Positions 1-17,800 of a DNA stretch of 64,000 nt are shown in pieces. The position numbers and the translations under genes were made by a program. Position 1 is the first letter of the stretch; each line of letters begins with the position of its first letter. The notes under the pieces are model-generated. The model ran no database searches, was not told the origin of the DNA, and saw only the letters and a program-made list of their open reading frames with translations. Origin of the DNA: Undaria pinnatifida (taxonomy: Eukaryota > Sar > Phaeophyceae > Laminariales > Alariaceae); assembly GCA_012845835.1 (NCBI GenBank), contig JABAKD010000025.1, forward strand, positions 3,919,319 to 3,983,318, given 5' to 3'.

Positions 1-215
1 GTAGTATGATACCCCGTATAACACAACATTAACACTAATGCTGGCATTAACAACAGAATACTATTCAATCTCAACATAAATGATAATCAGTCAGCCAAAA
101 TATACTATGAATTCATCAATATTAATAGTCATCATTGATAACTTATAAAATCAGCGAACTAACTCACAGCCCTGCCGAAGGGGTTGTCAGAGTGTCGAAG
201 CCCCAACCTTCTCAC

Positions 216-6158
<5,943 letters not shown>

Positions 6159-7267
6159 CTGACAAACAAAGGCACGGTTAGAGGGAAGCGTACCCCATCA
6201 GAAAAATCAGACCTATCAGACCCCCATCGTGATCTAAGTACTTCAGGACAGGTACGTCCCTGGTCGATATGATCTGCATGGCCTATAGATCATGTTGCCG
6301 GGCGGGAGCTGTACGATCTGCGTGGTCTACGACATGTGTCCTGGGTTGATATGTACTACGTAGACCCTGTACACCACAAAATAACGACGATCTGCATGAT
6401 CTAGCACATGTTTCCTGCGTTGATATGCGCTACATAGACCGTGCACACCATATCGTAGCGACAATCTGCGTGATCTAGCGTATGTTTCCTGGGTTGGTGT
6501 GTACTCTATATGTAGATCCTGCATACCACATCGTAACGACAAATAAATCATCTAGATGATCTAGATGGTCTAGATCGTGACCTGTCCGATGTGTGGATTT
6601 TTCTTACCTTAGGCCCACCCCTTTCACGGCTGCAAAACAAAATCCGCACGAAATCCAAGTGGTTTGTCTTCCCAAAAAGTGGGTGCAGTTGTAAAGAGGG
6701 TTGGCCGCTATTAACCAGTACCAGGAAGAGAGAGATTAGCCGAAGCAGCGATGCGTTACACGAGCAAGTATAGGATACGAAGCCCTTTCATGCAGAGGCG
6801 GAAGTACTGCCTGCCTGAAAGAGACTAGCCGAAGCAGCCATGCCTTACACGAGCAAGCATACGAGGCAAAAGCCTTTTCATGCAAAGGCGAAATACTGCT
6901 TGCCTGAGAGTAACCTCTTCTGGACTTGAAAGGGAGGGAAGTCCAAAACTCACTTGCACATTTCGGACAGATGACGATCTACATCATCTACAGCAAATAT
7001 GTCGGGAGACGGTCACTCAAGGGAAAATGTCCAGCGCCAAGGGTGTCAAACCAATAGTTCCCCAGTAAAACCTAGTAGTTTGGCGTCAGTCAAGGTAAAT
7101 TATTAGGGCTGGGCCCTGGTCCAGTATGTACTGCCAGTACCATTAATGGTGGTTTTGCGTCAGTAAAGGTGAATTGTAAGTTATTGGAAAAATGCCGTCG
7201 GTCAAGGGATCAAAGCGCCGTCTCCTGACATGTTTGACCTACAACAGTAGATCCCGTAACTGCCGTC

Positions 7268-7590
7268 ATGTTTTTTTTTTTTTTTTTCGCACACTTCTAC
7301 TTTCCAGCTTCTGGACAAGCCGTGGTCACAGGTGTCGTCCCTTCTCCCCCCCGGTGCTTGCCTTCAATTTTTTTCGCGCATAGGGTTCAGCAATCCCACT
7401 TCTCGTCGATTTTTCATCGGGTGTTGCTAACTCACGCTCTCGCGCTTTCCGCAAGTCAATTTGTGCACAAGAAAAAGTCCCAACGAATTTATACGATTAT
7501 GCACTCGGCGGGGCTCGAACTCACGAAACTGACCTATACCAGGCTCGAGGATAACCTGATACGCCACCGGGGCGACCGGCTGATACATGA
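7268..7590 (-). mobile_element. tRNA-derived SINE, copy A
   Basis: Read on the minus strand, a tRNA-like head (box A-like GGTGGCGTATCAGG; box B-like GAGTTCGAGCC) comes first. A body of about 220 bp shared with copies B and C follows, then an A-rich tail seen as a T-run at 7270-7286 on the plus strand. It lies in the putative first intron of the esterase. Confidence 0.75.
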
Positions 7591-8415
7591 TATAAGGCGC
7601 CAGGTCCGTGTATATACTTCGAAGTACAATCAAGTATAGATCCAACCGAGGAAGCGCGAGCTAGATCGTGCAGGTCGCACGGCTCCCAGTATGTAACATG
7701 AGCCTACTACGTAGAACGTACCTGGTATATATCTTCCCTAAAATATCTACTGTAGATCGTCAAGTGGGGATCGATGATCTGCAACGCAAGGAGATGTACG
7801 GCATGCGTGCAGCATAATGGTCCTTATGGTGCCGCGCGCTGTTCCTGGACGGGTGATTAAAGCCGCATTTCCCGTTTATTCAGGCCGCTACACTTTACCA
7901 GTACCTCATGGGCCCCAACGAGTTAGCTTGGCGAATCAGCGTGGAAGTCCGATCATGTACGAGTAGCCATGTACAAGTGGTATGACGGGCACAGCGAGAG
8001 ATACGGCCAAGCAGCAGAATCCGGAAGCCACGCACACGCATCATGCTATCGTCAGATGCTCGCCCGTATGCATATAGTCTATGGCATACGAATCTGTACC
8101 GATAACACCCAGACGATTTCGCGGTGTTGATGTACAGCAGCAGCACAGCACGGGTCCCTGGCAGCCTGTCCGTGGTAAGCCTTGCTAGAAACGAGGCTGG
8201 GGCTGTCCTTGAATTGCCTGGATCATCCTGTTGATCCTTTGGATTGATTCTCTCTGGAATGATGCTGCTCTGTCACCGAGGGGAATCAACGACGAATACT
8301 CGTATTCTTCACGGGCTCTTACACTTATGCACCACGCACTCCGTAGCATACGCGACCTAGGCATCACACGCAGCCTTGCGAATAAAGTTACGACGAACTA
8401 ATCGATCGACCTTAC

Positions 8416-8533
8416 AGCTGAGGGCTGAGGTGGCAGAACAAAAGAGAGGCATCGATGCAGCATGAGTGGCGCAACAGGACAGAAACAACAGCAACTGCAA
8501 CCCGCAACACTGCTGCTGCTGCATGACATACAT
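8416..8533 (-). CDS. Possible first exon of the carboxylesterase (signal peptide)
   Basis: A minus-strand frame starting at ATG 8533 (or 8524) encodes a leucine-rich segment, LQLLLFLSCCATHAAS, that resembles a secretory signal peptide. It is followed by a good donor (GTAAGG) whose phase (1) matches the acceptor of the next esterase exon at 6158. The implied intron is 2.3 kb, like others in the gene. Against it, the n-region lacks a positive charge, and the frame stays open upstream to 8728, so the true start is unclear. This is an inference from phase and composition, not homology. Confidence 0.4.
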
Positions 8534-9984
8534 CAGATTGATCGAAAAAGCAGCAGCAGACAGCAGTAGACGTCTGCGACAAGCAAGCAACCGTCCCGGT
8601 CGAAAGCGAAATAATGAAGTTCTGAGAGGAAGAGCTATAAGGAGGCACCGCAGCCTCCTCCGGTTGCTCGCGTCGAGGCCATGCCGCCGAGGCGCACTGC
8701 TTTTGCGTGTGGCACCCAGCAGCGGCAACAGGCAACACAGCAGTCCAAAGAGGCAAGAATAACGTTTGAAAGTCGCATCAAAACTGCACCTTTATCTTGC
8801 TCCCCAAGAAAGTACTCAGAAAGGTCAGCAGCCGCTCTTGAGCACCCCGAAGCCAAGAGCATCGACGTGGCCAACAGAGTACGGCGCATTAATGGGGGAG
8901 GCATGGCCCTGTGTCGACAGCTTGCTTGCCAGTGCGATGAGCACAAGAATGATCGGAGCTGGCGAGCAAGCAGAAAATGGAGGTTTCCACCTTTGCACGT
9001 AATAGGAAAAGCGTTCTTCAAGAGGGGGTTGAACGGATTACAGTACGTTTCATCCCCTGAGGTTCGTTCACTGAACGGGCGCAACCCACATACTCCTTCC
9101 CCGCCGAGCCAGGGCAGATACCACGGCCGGGTAAGGCCGGAGCGTAGGTGACACTTCAGTCTTAGGGAATGACGGGCACGGAGTCTTCTTTAGGGCCAAG
9201 TATTTCATTTTAGAGGGGAAGCCTGGGAAGGCAACCGTATGATACGACGACTACCTCAGATCTTCCTCTCATCCCAACAGCAGTAATAACGATGTAGACT
9301 ATGTACCTGGTACTCGTACATAGATCTTGCTCGGCAGCACATAAATCGATACCTGGTGGGTCCTTGATTGATACCGCTGTCTGCTGGTCGACAGATTTCA
9401 TGACTTGGTGCCAATACAGTACGTGCGTGCATCATCTCCGCGATCTGTTAAATAGGTTCATGTTTTCACCAAATGAAATCTGCACGATGACACGGTTCTT
9501 GCATGCATGTTTGCCGGGCGAAGTCTGCATGGTACGGCTCCTTCTTGCACGGCATACCTTTTAGCACAACGCACTACCTGATACTGGTACGAAATAGAGA
9601 GGCTTGAATAATAGCATATCGTATCAGTCCCCCAACAACGGCGGTCTGGGTAAGACGGTATCCCGATATAAGGCGGTCAAATGCGCTTGACACGACTGTG
9701 GAATGGCACTCGTAGAACCTGGAATGAATTAGGCGGCTTCCTCAGTAAAGGCGATCATTTTGCGCTGGCACACCACCGCCTTACGTATAGGAGGGTCCCT
9801 GCTGCTTATGCACAGATGGATGATTTCAGCAGTAATTGTGATCTGTGCCACATGTGTCAATGTTTTTGCATGAATCGAACACTGCTGCTCCGTTTTTTCC
9901 TACGACGACGTGCGATGGATTGATTGCAAGTCAACCTCGAGTGCAGAGTCGGCATCGCAACGAACGTCAAGATAAAGCGGGTGG

Positions 9985-10225
9985 CGGTGGTGGTCGTGGG
10001 TGGTGGTTGATGGTTGGTGGTGGTGTCGGCTGTGGTTGGCGGTGGTGGCGGCGGTGGTGGCGGCGGTGGCAGCTGTGGCGGCTGCAGTACTAGTCGTGGT
10101 CATGGTTTCGGCTGTAGTTGTGGCGGTGGTGTCGGCAGTGGTGGTGGCGGGGTGGTAGTAGTGGTAGTGGTGGTGATTTGTTGCGGCGGTCGTGGTGGCG
10201 CCGGCGGCAGCTGTCGCGATGTTAT
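9985..10225. repeat. GGT/GGC trinucleotide-rich tract
   Basis: A degenerate GGTGGC run in the likely 3' flank of the topoisomerase. It gives glycine-rich and threonine-rich frames on the two strands that I do not regard as coding. Confidence 0.85.
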
Positions 10226-10488
10226 TAACAGTGGTATAAATATCAATTTTCCATGGTTGGCGTGGCTGTCGCTGACCTTTGACACGCACTTCGAGGTATT
10301 CTTAATATTTACATAATTGTCTTCGCGCGGTCTTAACTGTAGCAGCAGGACTGTTTTCGTAGTAATCGTCGTCACCTTGTGAGCGTTGGTGTGCAGCGAA
10401 CGCTTCAGGGTAACTCCAAAGGGGTCCCTATTTTAATGGTCACGTCAAAAACAAAAGCTTGCATTCGCTCGTAAATAATAAAAAAAAA

Positions 10489-10690
10489 CTTTTCACGGGT
10501 CACGATCCGACCCGCGGGCCGGGTCGGAAGGTTTCCAAACTCTCGCGGGTCGGGTCGGTTCGGGTCAGGAGGCCTGACGGGTCGGGTCGTGTCGGGATGT
10601 TTTCAGACTTCACGGGTCAGGTCAGGTCATACCGGATCGGGACACCCTGACCCGACCCTACCCGCAGCAAGTGACCTGACCCGTGACATG
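10489..10690. mobile_element. GGGTC-rich foldback-like element, copy 2
   Basis: Starts CTTTTCACGGGTCACGATCC and ends AAGTGACCTGACCCGTGAC. The interior alternates GGGTCGGGTCGG with its complement. It lies downstream of the topoisomerase stop, possibly in its 3' UTR. Confidence 0.5.
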
Positions 10691-11089
10691 CCCCGGTAAA
10701 AATGAACCGCATCCATCACCTTCGTCGCTACCGTGCGTAGTACATACAGCTACCCTGAAAATCAAACGGGTTTCGAACAATACCTCGACCGCCTCATGAA
10801 AACAGACAAAAAGAATACGCATTAACAGTACGTTTGAGGAGTACGCAGCATAATAACATCGACAGATCCCATCCTTTCTATCTACCCTATCACCACCGCC
10901 ATCACCACATGCGCGCAAGACAAACTATCGACGACATCAACCTCACACCTCACCCCCCACACATCGCGGGGTTCGCAGGGCGGTGTCCTGCCCGACGCAC
11001 TCGCCGGAGTTTAGCTTCCTTCCGTTGCCCACCACCCCCTACCACCACACTGCCTCACCGCTACACTACGCCTCGCCTCAAACGCACGG

Positions 11090-11848
11090 CTATAAAACAG
11101 CCGCGACTCCCCCGCCCCCTTCTTTCGCAGTGAGCCACTGCTCCTTCATCTCCGCGGCTCGTCGCACATATACCTCCCGCTCAGCGCTGCCCTCCATATC
11201 TCTCCACTCCTCCGCCAGCTTGGACATCATCACCGCTGGGGGGTACCCGTGCTCGGCCTTAAGCTTTGGCCGCCTCTCGCTAGTGAACAAGATGTACGCG
11301 CTCTTCGGGCGCTTGTTATCCTCGTCCCCCTTGTTCCCGGAAGGCTTCTTCTTAGAGGAAGAAGCGCTCCGAATCGGGGCCTTACTTTTTCTCCTCCCCC
11401 CTCCTGATGATGAGGATGATGAGGACGACGATGATGCTACCATAGCATCTTCAGCGTTTCCCGCCTTCCATTCCTTCAATGCAGCCGCGGAGGCAACGAC
11501 ATACCCCTCGCGGCCTTCCTCCGACAACGCCTTCCATCTCTCCGCCAAGTCCTTCGCCTTCAAACTCGGGCCAGTACCACCATCCCCCCCCTCCCCCCCA
11601 GCCGCCGCGTGCGCCTCCCTACTCTCTTTGCAAAACGTGAAAAACGCCGACAGGGGGCGCTTCGATTTCGCGTTGCCTCCTGCCGATGCGCTTTTCTCCT
11701 TCTTAGACCTCGCACGGCCACCTCCGGCACCCCCCCCCCCCAAGGCCTCCTTTTCCTTGTTGCGCTTGTCTTGTATCAACGCTACCGCTTCCTCCAGGGG
11801 TATCTCCTCCGGATCGGCGTCCCCCGTTTTCTTGTACTTGGTAGGGAG
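11090..11848 (-). other. topA: Topoisomerase last exon: final Topo-C strand plus two HMG boxes
   Basis: The exon opens with [20 protein letters not shown], the normal end of a TopA C-terminal repeat. It runs on without a splice signal into two HMG boxes. Box 1 is about residues 1202-1270 ([33 protein letters not shown]), with a Gly-rich insert between helices 1 and 2. Box 2 is about 1319-1384 ([29 protein letters not shown]). A poly-Ser tract and basic KKK segments link them, and the stop is TAG at 11090-11092. The boxes share one exon and one frame with the topoisomerase, so this is a real fusion in the sequence. HMG boxes bend DNA and could tether or stimulate the enzyme; that role is inferred. 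Confidence 0.9.
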
Positions 11849-14835
11849 CTGGACAAATTAATCGTCGCAGCAGGCAGGGTTAGGGGCAAGGGTAGCGCGG
11901 GTTTCGACAGGCGGGGAGGGAGAGGGGAGGGGGGGGGGGGTACTCAGTTTGTGCATGCTGAGGGAGGGGCAGCATTATTCGGTGCTTTCTCCTCGAGTTC
12001 TGGCAACATGGCCGGTTCGACCAACTTGGGAAACCACGCGGGGGTAGGAAGGGGGGGGGGGAAATCGCAGCTAATATTTTTCAAATCACACGGAATACGA
12101 AAAAGCAAAAGCGTGAAAGGAACACGTTCTGAAAAACGCGCGGAACGCTTCCATGTCCCTACCAAACCAAGCGAGCAGCGCACGATCGTACCGACCACAG
12201 GCGACTGAACACGCTTTCGACAAGTGGAGGGGGGGGGCGTCGGCGACTACTACGTACCGTTACTTGGGTGCCATCACAGAACACGAACCGTCCCCACCGA
12301 CCGTACTTGACCAGCACTTCTTCTCCGTCTAGCATCCCCAGTTTCACGGTCGGCCTGTCTTTATTTCTCTGCGAGTTCATTATCAAGAAATAAGCGAAAA
12401 GGAGCGCGGGACGGGAAAGTGGGAAGGCACCAACGCTGTCAAGCTTGGGTAGAAGTCGAGTACGGTGCGCTACTGTCGCCGCGAAGCCTGTCCAACATGA
12501 AAACTGGCGCCCTGACACCTTCCCCCCCTCCTAGTCTACTCTTCTCACTTGTACCAGGTTGCCCACGAGCTGCAACCGCCTCTGCACCCCCCCCCCTTGC
12601 CCCAGCACATCTCACCCCACCCCTACCCGACGTTCCTCCCCCCCAGACTACCCTTCTCACCTGAATCAACTCATCAATAAGCTTGATCACCATGGCCTCA
12701 TATACGTCATGCACATCCACCCCCCCCCCCCCTCGCCCCCCCCCCTCCATCCCCCCCCCCTTCCCCCCCCTACCCCAATCCCTCTCCCCGCTCCCGCCGC
12801 CCCCCTCTCCCCTCCCCCCGCCCCCTGCTTACCAACCCCGGCCCCCTCCCCAGTCTACCCTTCGCACCTGTATCAGCTCGTCGACAAGCTCAACTGCCAT
12901 GGCTTCATCCACGTCAAGCACATCCACCCCCGCCGGCACGGCCTTATACAGATCGTTGTGTCGCACGTACACCCCGAAGCGCCCCAGCCCTACTTCCACC
13001 GCGCCTCCATGGGCAGGGTGGGACTCGCACACTACTCGCGGCAAGGACAGGAGGCCTACCGCTCTTTCCAGAGACACGGCCGAGTACCATGGGCCCTCGT
13101 CCTGGTCACCGCTCGCGGAGGTGGGGAAACTGCTTGAAGCGGTACCGCTGCTGCTACCGCTGGTGGCCGTTACGGAGGTGCTGCTGCTGTTGCTGCTGCT
13201 GCTGCCGCCGCCGCCGCCGCCGCCGCCCCCGCTGTTCCTGACTCCAACCCCAAAAGCGATCACATCCTCCGCCGAGGGAAGCACGTCGTCAGAGCCTGCC
13301 ACCGCTATTGTTCCCCCAACGGGCGCCTCCTCATGTAGCTCAAGTTGCTGCCCTTTTTTTTCTTGCATGATTAGCTCGGAAGGGGGTAGCTGGGAAGGCA
13401 TCCTAAGGTCATTCGGGTCTTTTTTGTTGGCAGTGCTAGCGTGGGCTATGGCTGCCCTTGTCACATTTCCACACTCCAACAGCGGCCCGTAGCGGCCCAT
13501 GCGTATTCGAATCTGGGTTTCCGGTGGGATTGCAGGCGTCAGCGGGCGAGGATGTCGGGGGGGGGGGAGGGGGGGAAGATGAGGGAAGGGAGAGAAACGA
13601 GGAAGGGAGCGGGGGGTGGGGGGGAGACGGGGGGAACAGGGGGAGGGAGGAGGAGGGAAGGAGAGCAAAGGAGGAGTACGGGACGGGGGAAGGGGGGGGC
13701 GAAGGGGGTATTATCTGAACCATTCGAACATTTGGCGTGCCGCGCCGTCGCTGTGGTGGCTGACTCTTTCTAGTGCACACAATCACAGCGGACGTTGCCA
13801 GAGAGAACCCCGGGTGAGAGAGGGAATGAAAGTTACAAAATTACGAAAAACGCCTCCAAACAAGCAAACCTACCGTAGCCTGCATCCGCGCTTTTGAGCC
13901 GTTCTACGATAGCCCCCCTAACCTTTCTTTAACGAAATCGCCGGTTTTGAAACCAGCTCCCGGTCGTACCTCCTGAAATACGGTGCCCCTTGCCACCCCG
14001 ACGTCATTGTTCGATAGTCCTTCCATTGCAAACAAGAAAATACACGGAGACCTTGATTTAATAGCAACCTTCCTCATGTCGAGCAGCCATGAAATGCTCG
14101 CTAAAGAAAATCGCTGGTTTGGGGAGGGGGCTATCGTATAATGCGTCTTTTTTCCAAAAGCAAAAAATCAACTCACATCCTCCCCTGTCTCCGGATGCTG
14201 CCCCAAAAGGTCACCGCCCTTGAAAGACGAGTCGAGGCACCTGTCCACTAGCTCAACCGTCAGCAGCTCTAGATTTTCCTGTGCCACGTACGGTAGCGTC
14301 ACATTCGTGCTGTGCCCATTTCCCCACAGGCTACGTTCCCCCCCCTCCTCCCCGCCCTCCACCTCCCCTTCCTCCTCCCCTTCGCTCTCCACCGCTAACG
14401 CCTCCTGAATTTTTGGTTCCGCGTTTAGGTCGGTCCCGTTGCCGCCGCCGCCCTGCCCGGCTCCCGGGTAGAGGTATCCCCCGTACGGCCCGACGAGTAT
14501 CGCGCAGCGATCGTCCAGGCTCTGAAACGCGCGAAAAAAAAAAAAAGTTACGGAGATATGTACAGCGGACCGGTTTGTCACTGGCCTATCTTCCGAAAAC
14601 CCATTTCGGATATAGAGCGGAACGATTTGTCATTGGCTAGTGTTCCGAAAAAAAAAAGGAAATGCGGATAAAAAAATGTAAGCATGCTGTACATACTGCA
14701 GCGGAACGATTTCGCCATCGTGTTCATCTTGCGGAGCGCGCGCGGAAAAAAAAGGCGAGAAAAAACGAGCCAAGCAAAAAAACAGAACGATTCGTACTCA
14801 TGGACGATTACACAACAACAACAACAACCACAACC

Positions 14836-14877
<42 letters not shown>

Positions 14878-17800
14878 TAAATGCTACTCGTACCAGACTT
14901 CTGTCTCCGAGGACAAAAACAAACGTGCAGCCCTAACTACTACCGTAGCATGCCTCAAAAAAATCACAACGGCACGCACCTCCAGCCTCTCAAACGAGAA
15001 GCCAAATAAAAAACCCAGGTGCACACCTCTAGCCTACCCTACCGTCACACTCGTCAAAAAAGCCCACCGAGGGAAAAAACACAGGGCTTTTCACGGGACG
15101 GGTCATATCTCGTGGGTCGTTTCGAGTCAGGGTGGCCCGACCCGACCCGACCCGACCCGACCCGTGAGATTGAAAACCTCTTGACCCAACCCTCTGATCC
15201 GATCCGGGATAATTCGAACGCCTCCTTACCCGACCCGACCCGACTCAAAGCCGCGAGAGCTTGAAAACCTCTTGACCCGACCCGCGGGACGAGACGGGAC
15301 GGGTCAGTGACCCGTCAAAAGCCTTGGGGAAAAAAATACGCGCACCTCTGCCCTAGCACCCATCTGAACAGTCTCTCGAGCAAAGACTCATCCCACGCTA
15401 GGGGGGGTGCAGCAGATTCTAATAACTTTCTGAGAGCTCCTGCCGTGAAGCGCTCAATACACCGCCCGAGACATTATTTCGAAGGCGGTCGTTCGCGCAA
15501 CCCGGCCAACATTAATGTTCGCTTATACTAAACTAAGTATACTCTTTAAATTATGGTACTAACCGATAGGTCCCCACTTGAGGAGCTCAACCGGTTAACA
15601 TTACCGGAAACGCTTGGGCCAAAAAGTACAAACCCTACGGTGGGATGCCTCCAGACGCGGACACAAATCGGTGCACCCCTAGACTACAACGGTGGGATGC
15701 CTCCAGACGCGAACATAAATCGGTGCACCCCTAGACTACAACGTTAGAATGTGAAAAAAAAGGCCGCCGAGTCATCCCACGGTATGGGCTGCACCTTCGG
15801 GGCCAAAAAATGGGTTAAGTATGACACTATCGAACTATCGGTTGGTATGATACTATCGAACGACGGTTAGTACGATACTATCGAAATATCGGTTAGTATG
15901 ATAATATCGAAATATCGTTTAGTATGATAATATCGAAATATCGGCTAGTATGATAATATCGAACTATCGGTTAGTATGATAGTGTCGAACTATCGGTTAG
16001 TATGATAATACCGAAATATCGGTTAGTATGAAAATATCGAACTATCGGCTAGTATGATAATATCGAACTATCGGTTAGTATGATAATATCACTAGCATAC
16101 TCATTTTAGGACTACCAGCGCACAGAAATGTTGGTCGGGTTGCGCGAACGAACGCCTTCGAAGTCGTGTTTCGGGTGAGACATTGAGCCCCTCATGTTCG
16201 AAGCTCACACTTCTGCTGCGCCCCTCATAGCGCGCGATGACTCCGGAGGCCAAGAGCACGCACCTAGACTACCGTAGTATGCGACAAGAAAAAAAAAAGG
16301 AAGGGCACATCCGCATGCCCCTGATAGACTACGTTAAAGCTGCACCAAGTTTTTTCCTGAGGATACGCGTAGCCACCAAGGGAGCTCCGTGAACTCACCC
16401 AAAAAAGTGATTTTGAGAAAAAAAGGAAAACGCGACCCCGATGACCAAACCCCATGGATGGCCTAGGTATTAGAAAAAAATACACATATATATACATAGT
16501 CTATATATACCTCGTACCAGGTATAAAAATAGAAAATGTATACCTCCGTATGGCAAAACAAGAATATGACCTTCCGACGGTTTCGGATCCATCCTGTTAG
16601 CGCTCATTCATGCACAGCCAAAAACACAAACGATTACAGTAACGCGTTCGTCATCATGAGTGCGAGCATGCAGCAAGCCCACGGCAGCAGAGCAAGCTGT
16701 GCGCGTGTCGACCAGGTACTTGCAGCGGAGTTGAACAGCAAAATCGGCGCGCATGTCTCACGGGTGTGTGCGTTGGAGTCGGACAGTAACATCGCCGTCA
16801 CCTAGTCTAGCAGCCCAGGTTGCTTTCGTGCGAAGACCAAGGCTTCGGTAGGGAGGGGTGCCCTAAAGTTTCACCAACAGGTATGAGCCCCTCGCACGAG
16901 TGACTCCATACTTCACGGAGAAAGAGACTGTAAGGCGACGGTTTTGGCCCTGCGTCGCTTACAAACGCCATCGCAGTCTGACATCTTGCAAAATCAGAAC
17001 AGCACCAAAACTTAACACCGCCAAAACAAGAGGGGGGTGGGTCACTCGTGCGAGGGACCCCGAGTGGCTGCAAAAAAAGAAATAAATAAACATGAACCCC
17101 CTGCCGTGGCCCGTGTCTTAAGGATGCTGCAGTAGGCAGTTTTGTTCGTGAAAAAAAAATGTTCGTAAATTTTTGTCAAATAAGGGATGAGGAGCCAGCC
17201 CCGAGCTCACTTTTTCAGGGAATAGTTTCCACCAAAAAGTGGCGTACTTCTGTCGTAGCACGCGACAGGGGGTAGGGGACGCACCTCCAAACCGGGGAGG
17301 CGGGCCCTTTTGGCCTCGAGCGGGTCAATGGTCTCCTTTTTCGCGGCCACCGTCGCTTTAAGTCCCTCTTTCCCGAGGTAGTACTCCTTCAAGTACGCCA
17401 CCTTTTCCCTCTTGCCCCGAGCGATCTCGTCCAGCTTATCCTCCATCTGATATTAATGAATTGTTGACAATTTACAGCACCACCGCGGACGGGATAGAGC
17501 GCGGGGGGAGGGGAAGGGAGGGGTGGAGGGGGGGGACGAGGTACAGGGGGGGAGGGGGGGAAGCGAGGGGCGGGGGGGGAGGGCGGAAGTGTGGAGGCGC
17601 AATAAGACGCACATGATCCCATTCGTGCTGCTGCGCACTGACGGAGACGGCGGGTAATATTGTACTTGCCATGTCTTTGGTCGCTATACCCGGGCTCCAA
17701 AGAGGATGATGCTCCTATCGGTAACCGGGCGAGGCGTCTCATCACACCATATGCATGGCCCTAACCCCAACCCTGTTCGGGCCCATGCACCGCGAATAAA

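Larger units (their letters stand above)
8534..11089. other. Flank between esterase and topoisomerase
   Basis: Positions 8534-9150 are unusually free of simple repeats and have overlapping open frames on both strands, none with recognisable similarity; this may be the esterase promoter and 5' UTR. Positions 9150-11089 hold dispersed repeats, the GGT tract and a GGGTC element, and probably include the topoisomerase 3' UTR. Confidence 0.45.

Noticed and set aside
8635-9151. A separate gene with overlapping open frames of about 150 codons on both strands
   Set aside because: No recognisable domain, both strands are open, and no splice partner was found; left as possible 5' flank of the esterase.
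9900-10375. Glycine-rich or threonine-rich protein
   Set aside because: Comes from a degenerate GGT/GGC microsatellite with no start context or conserved block.
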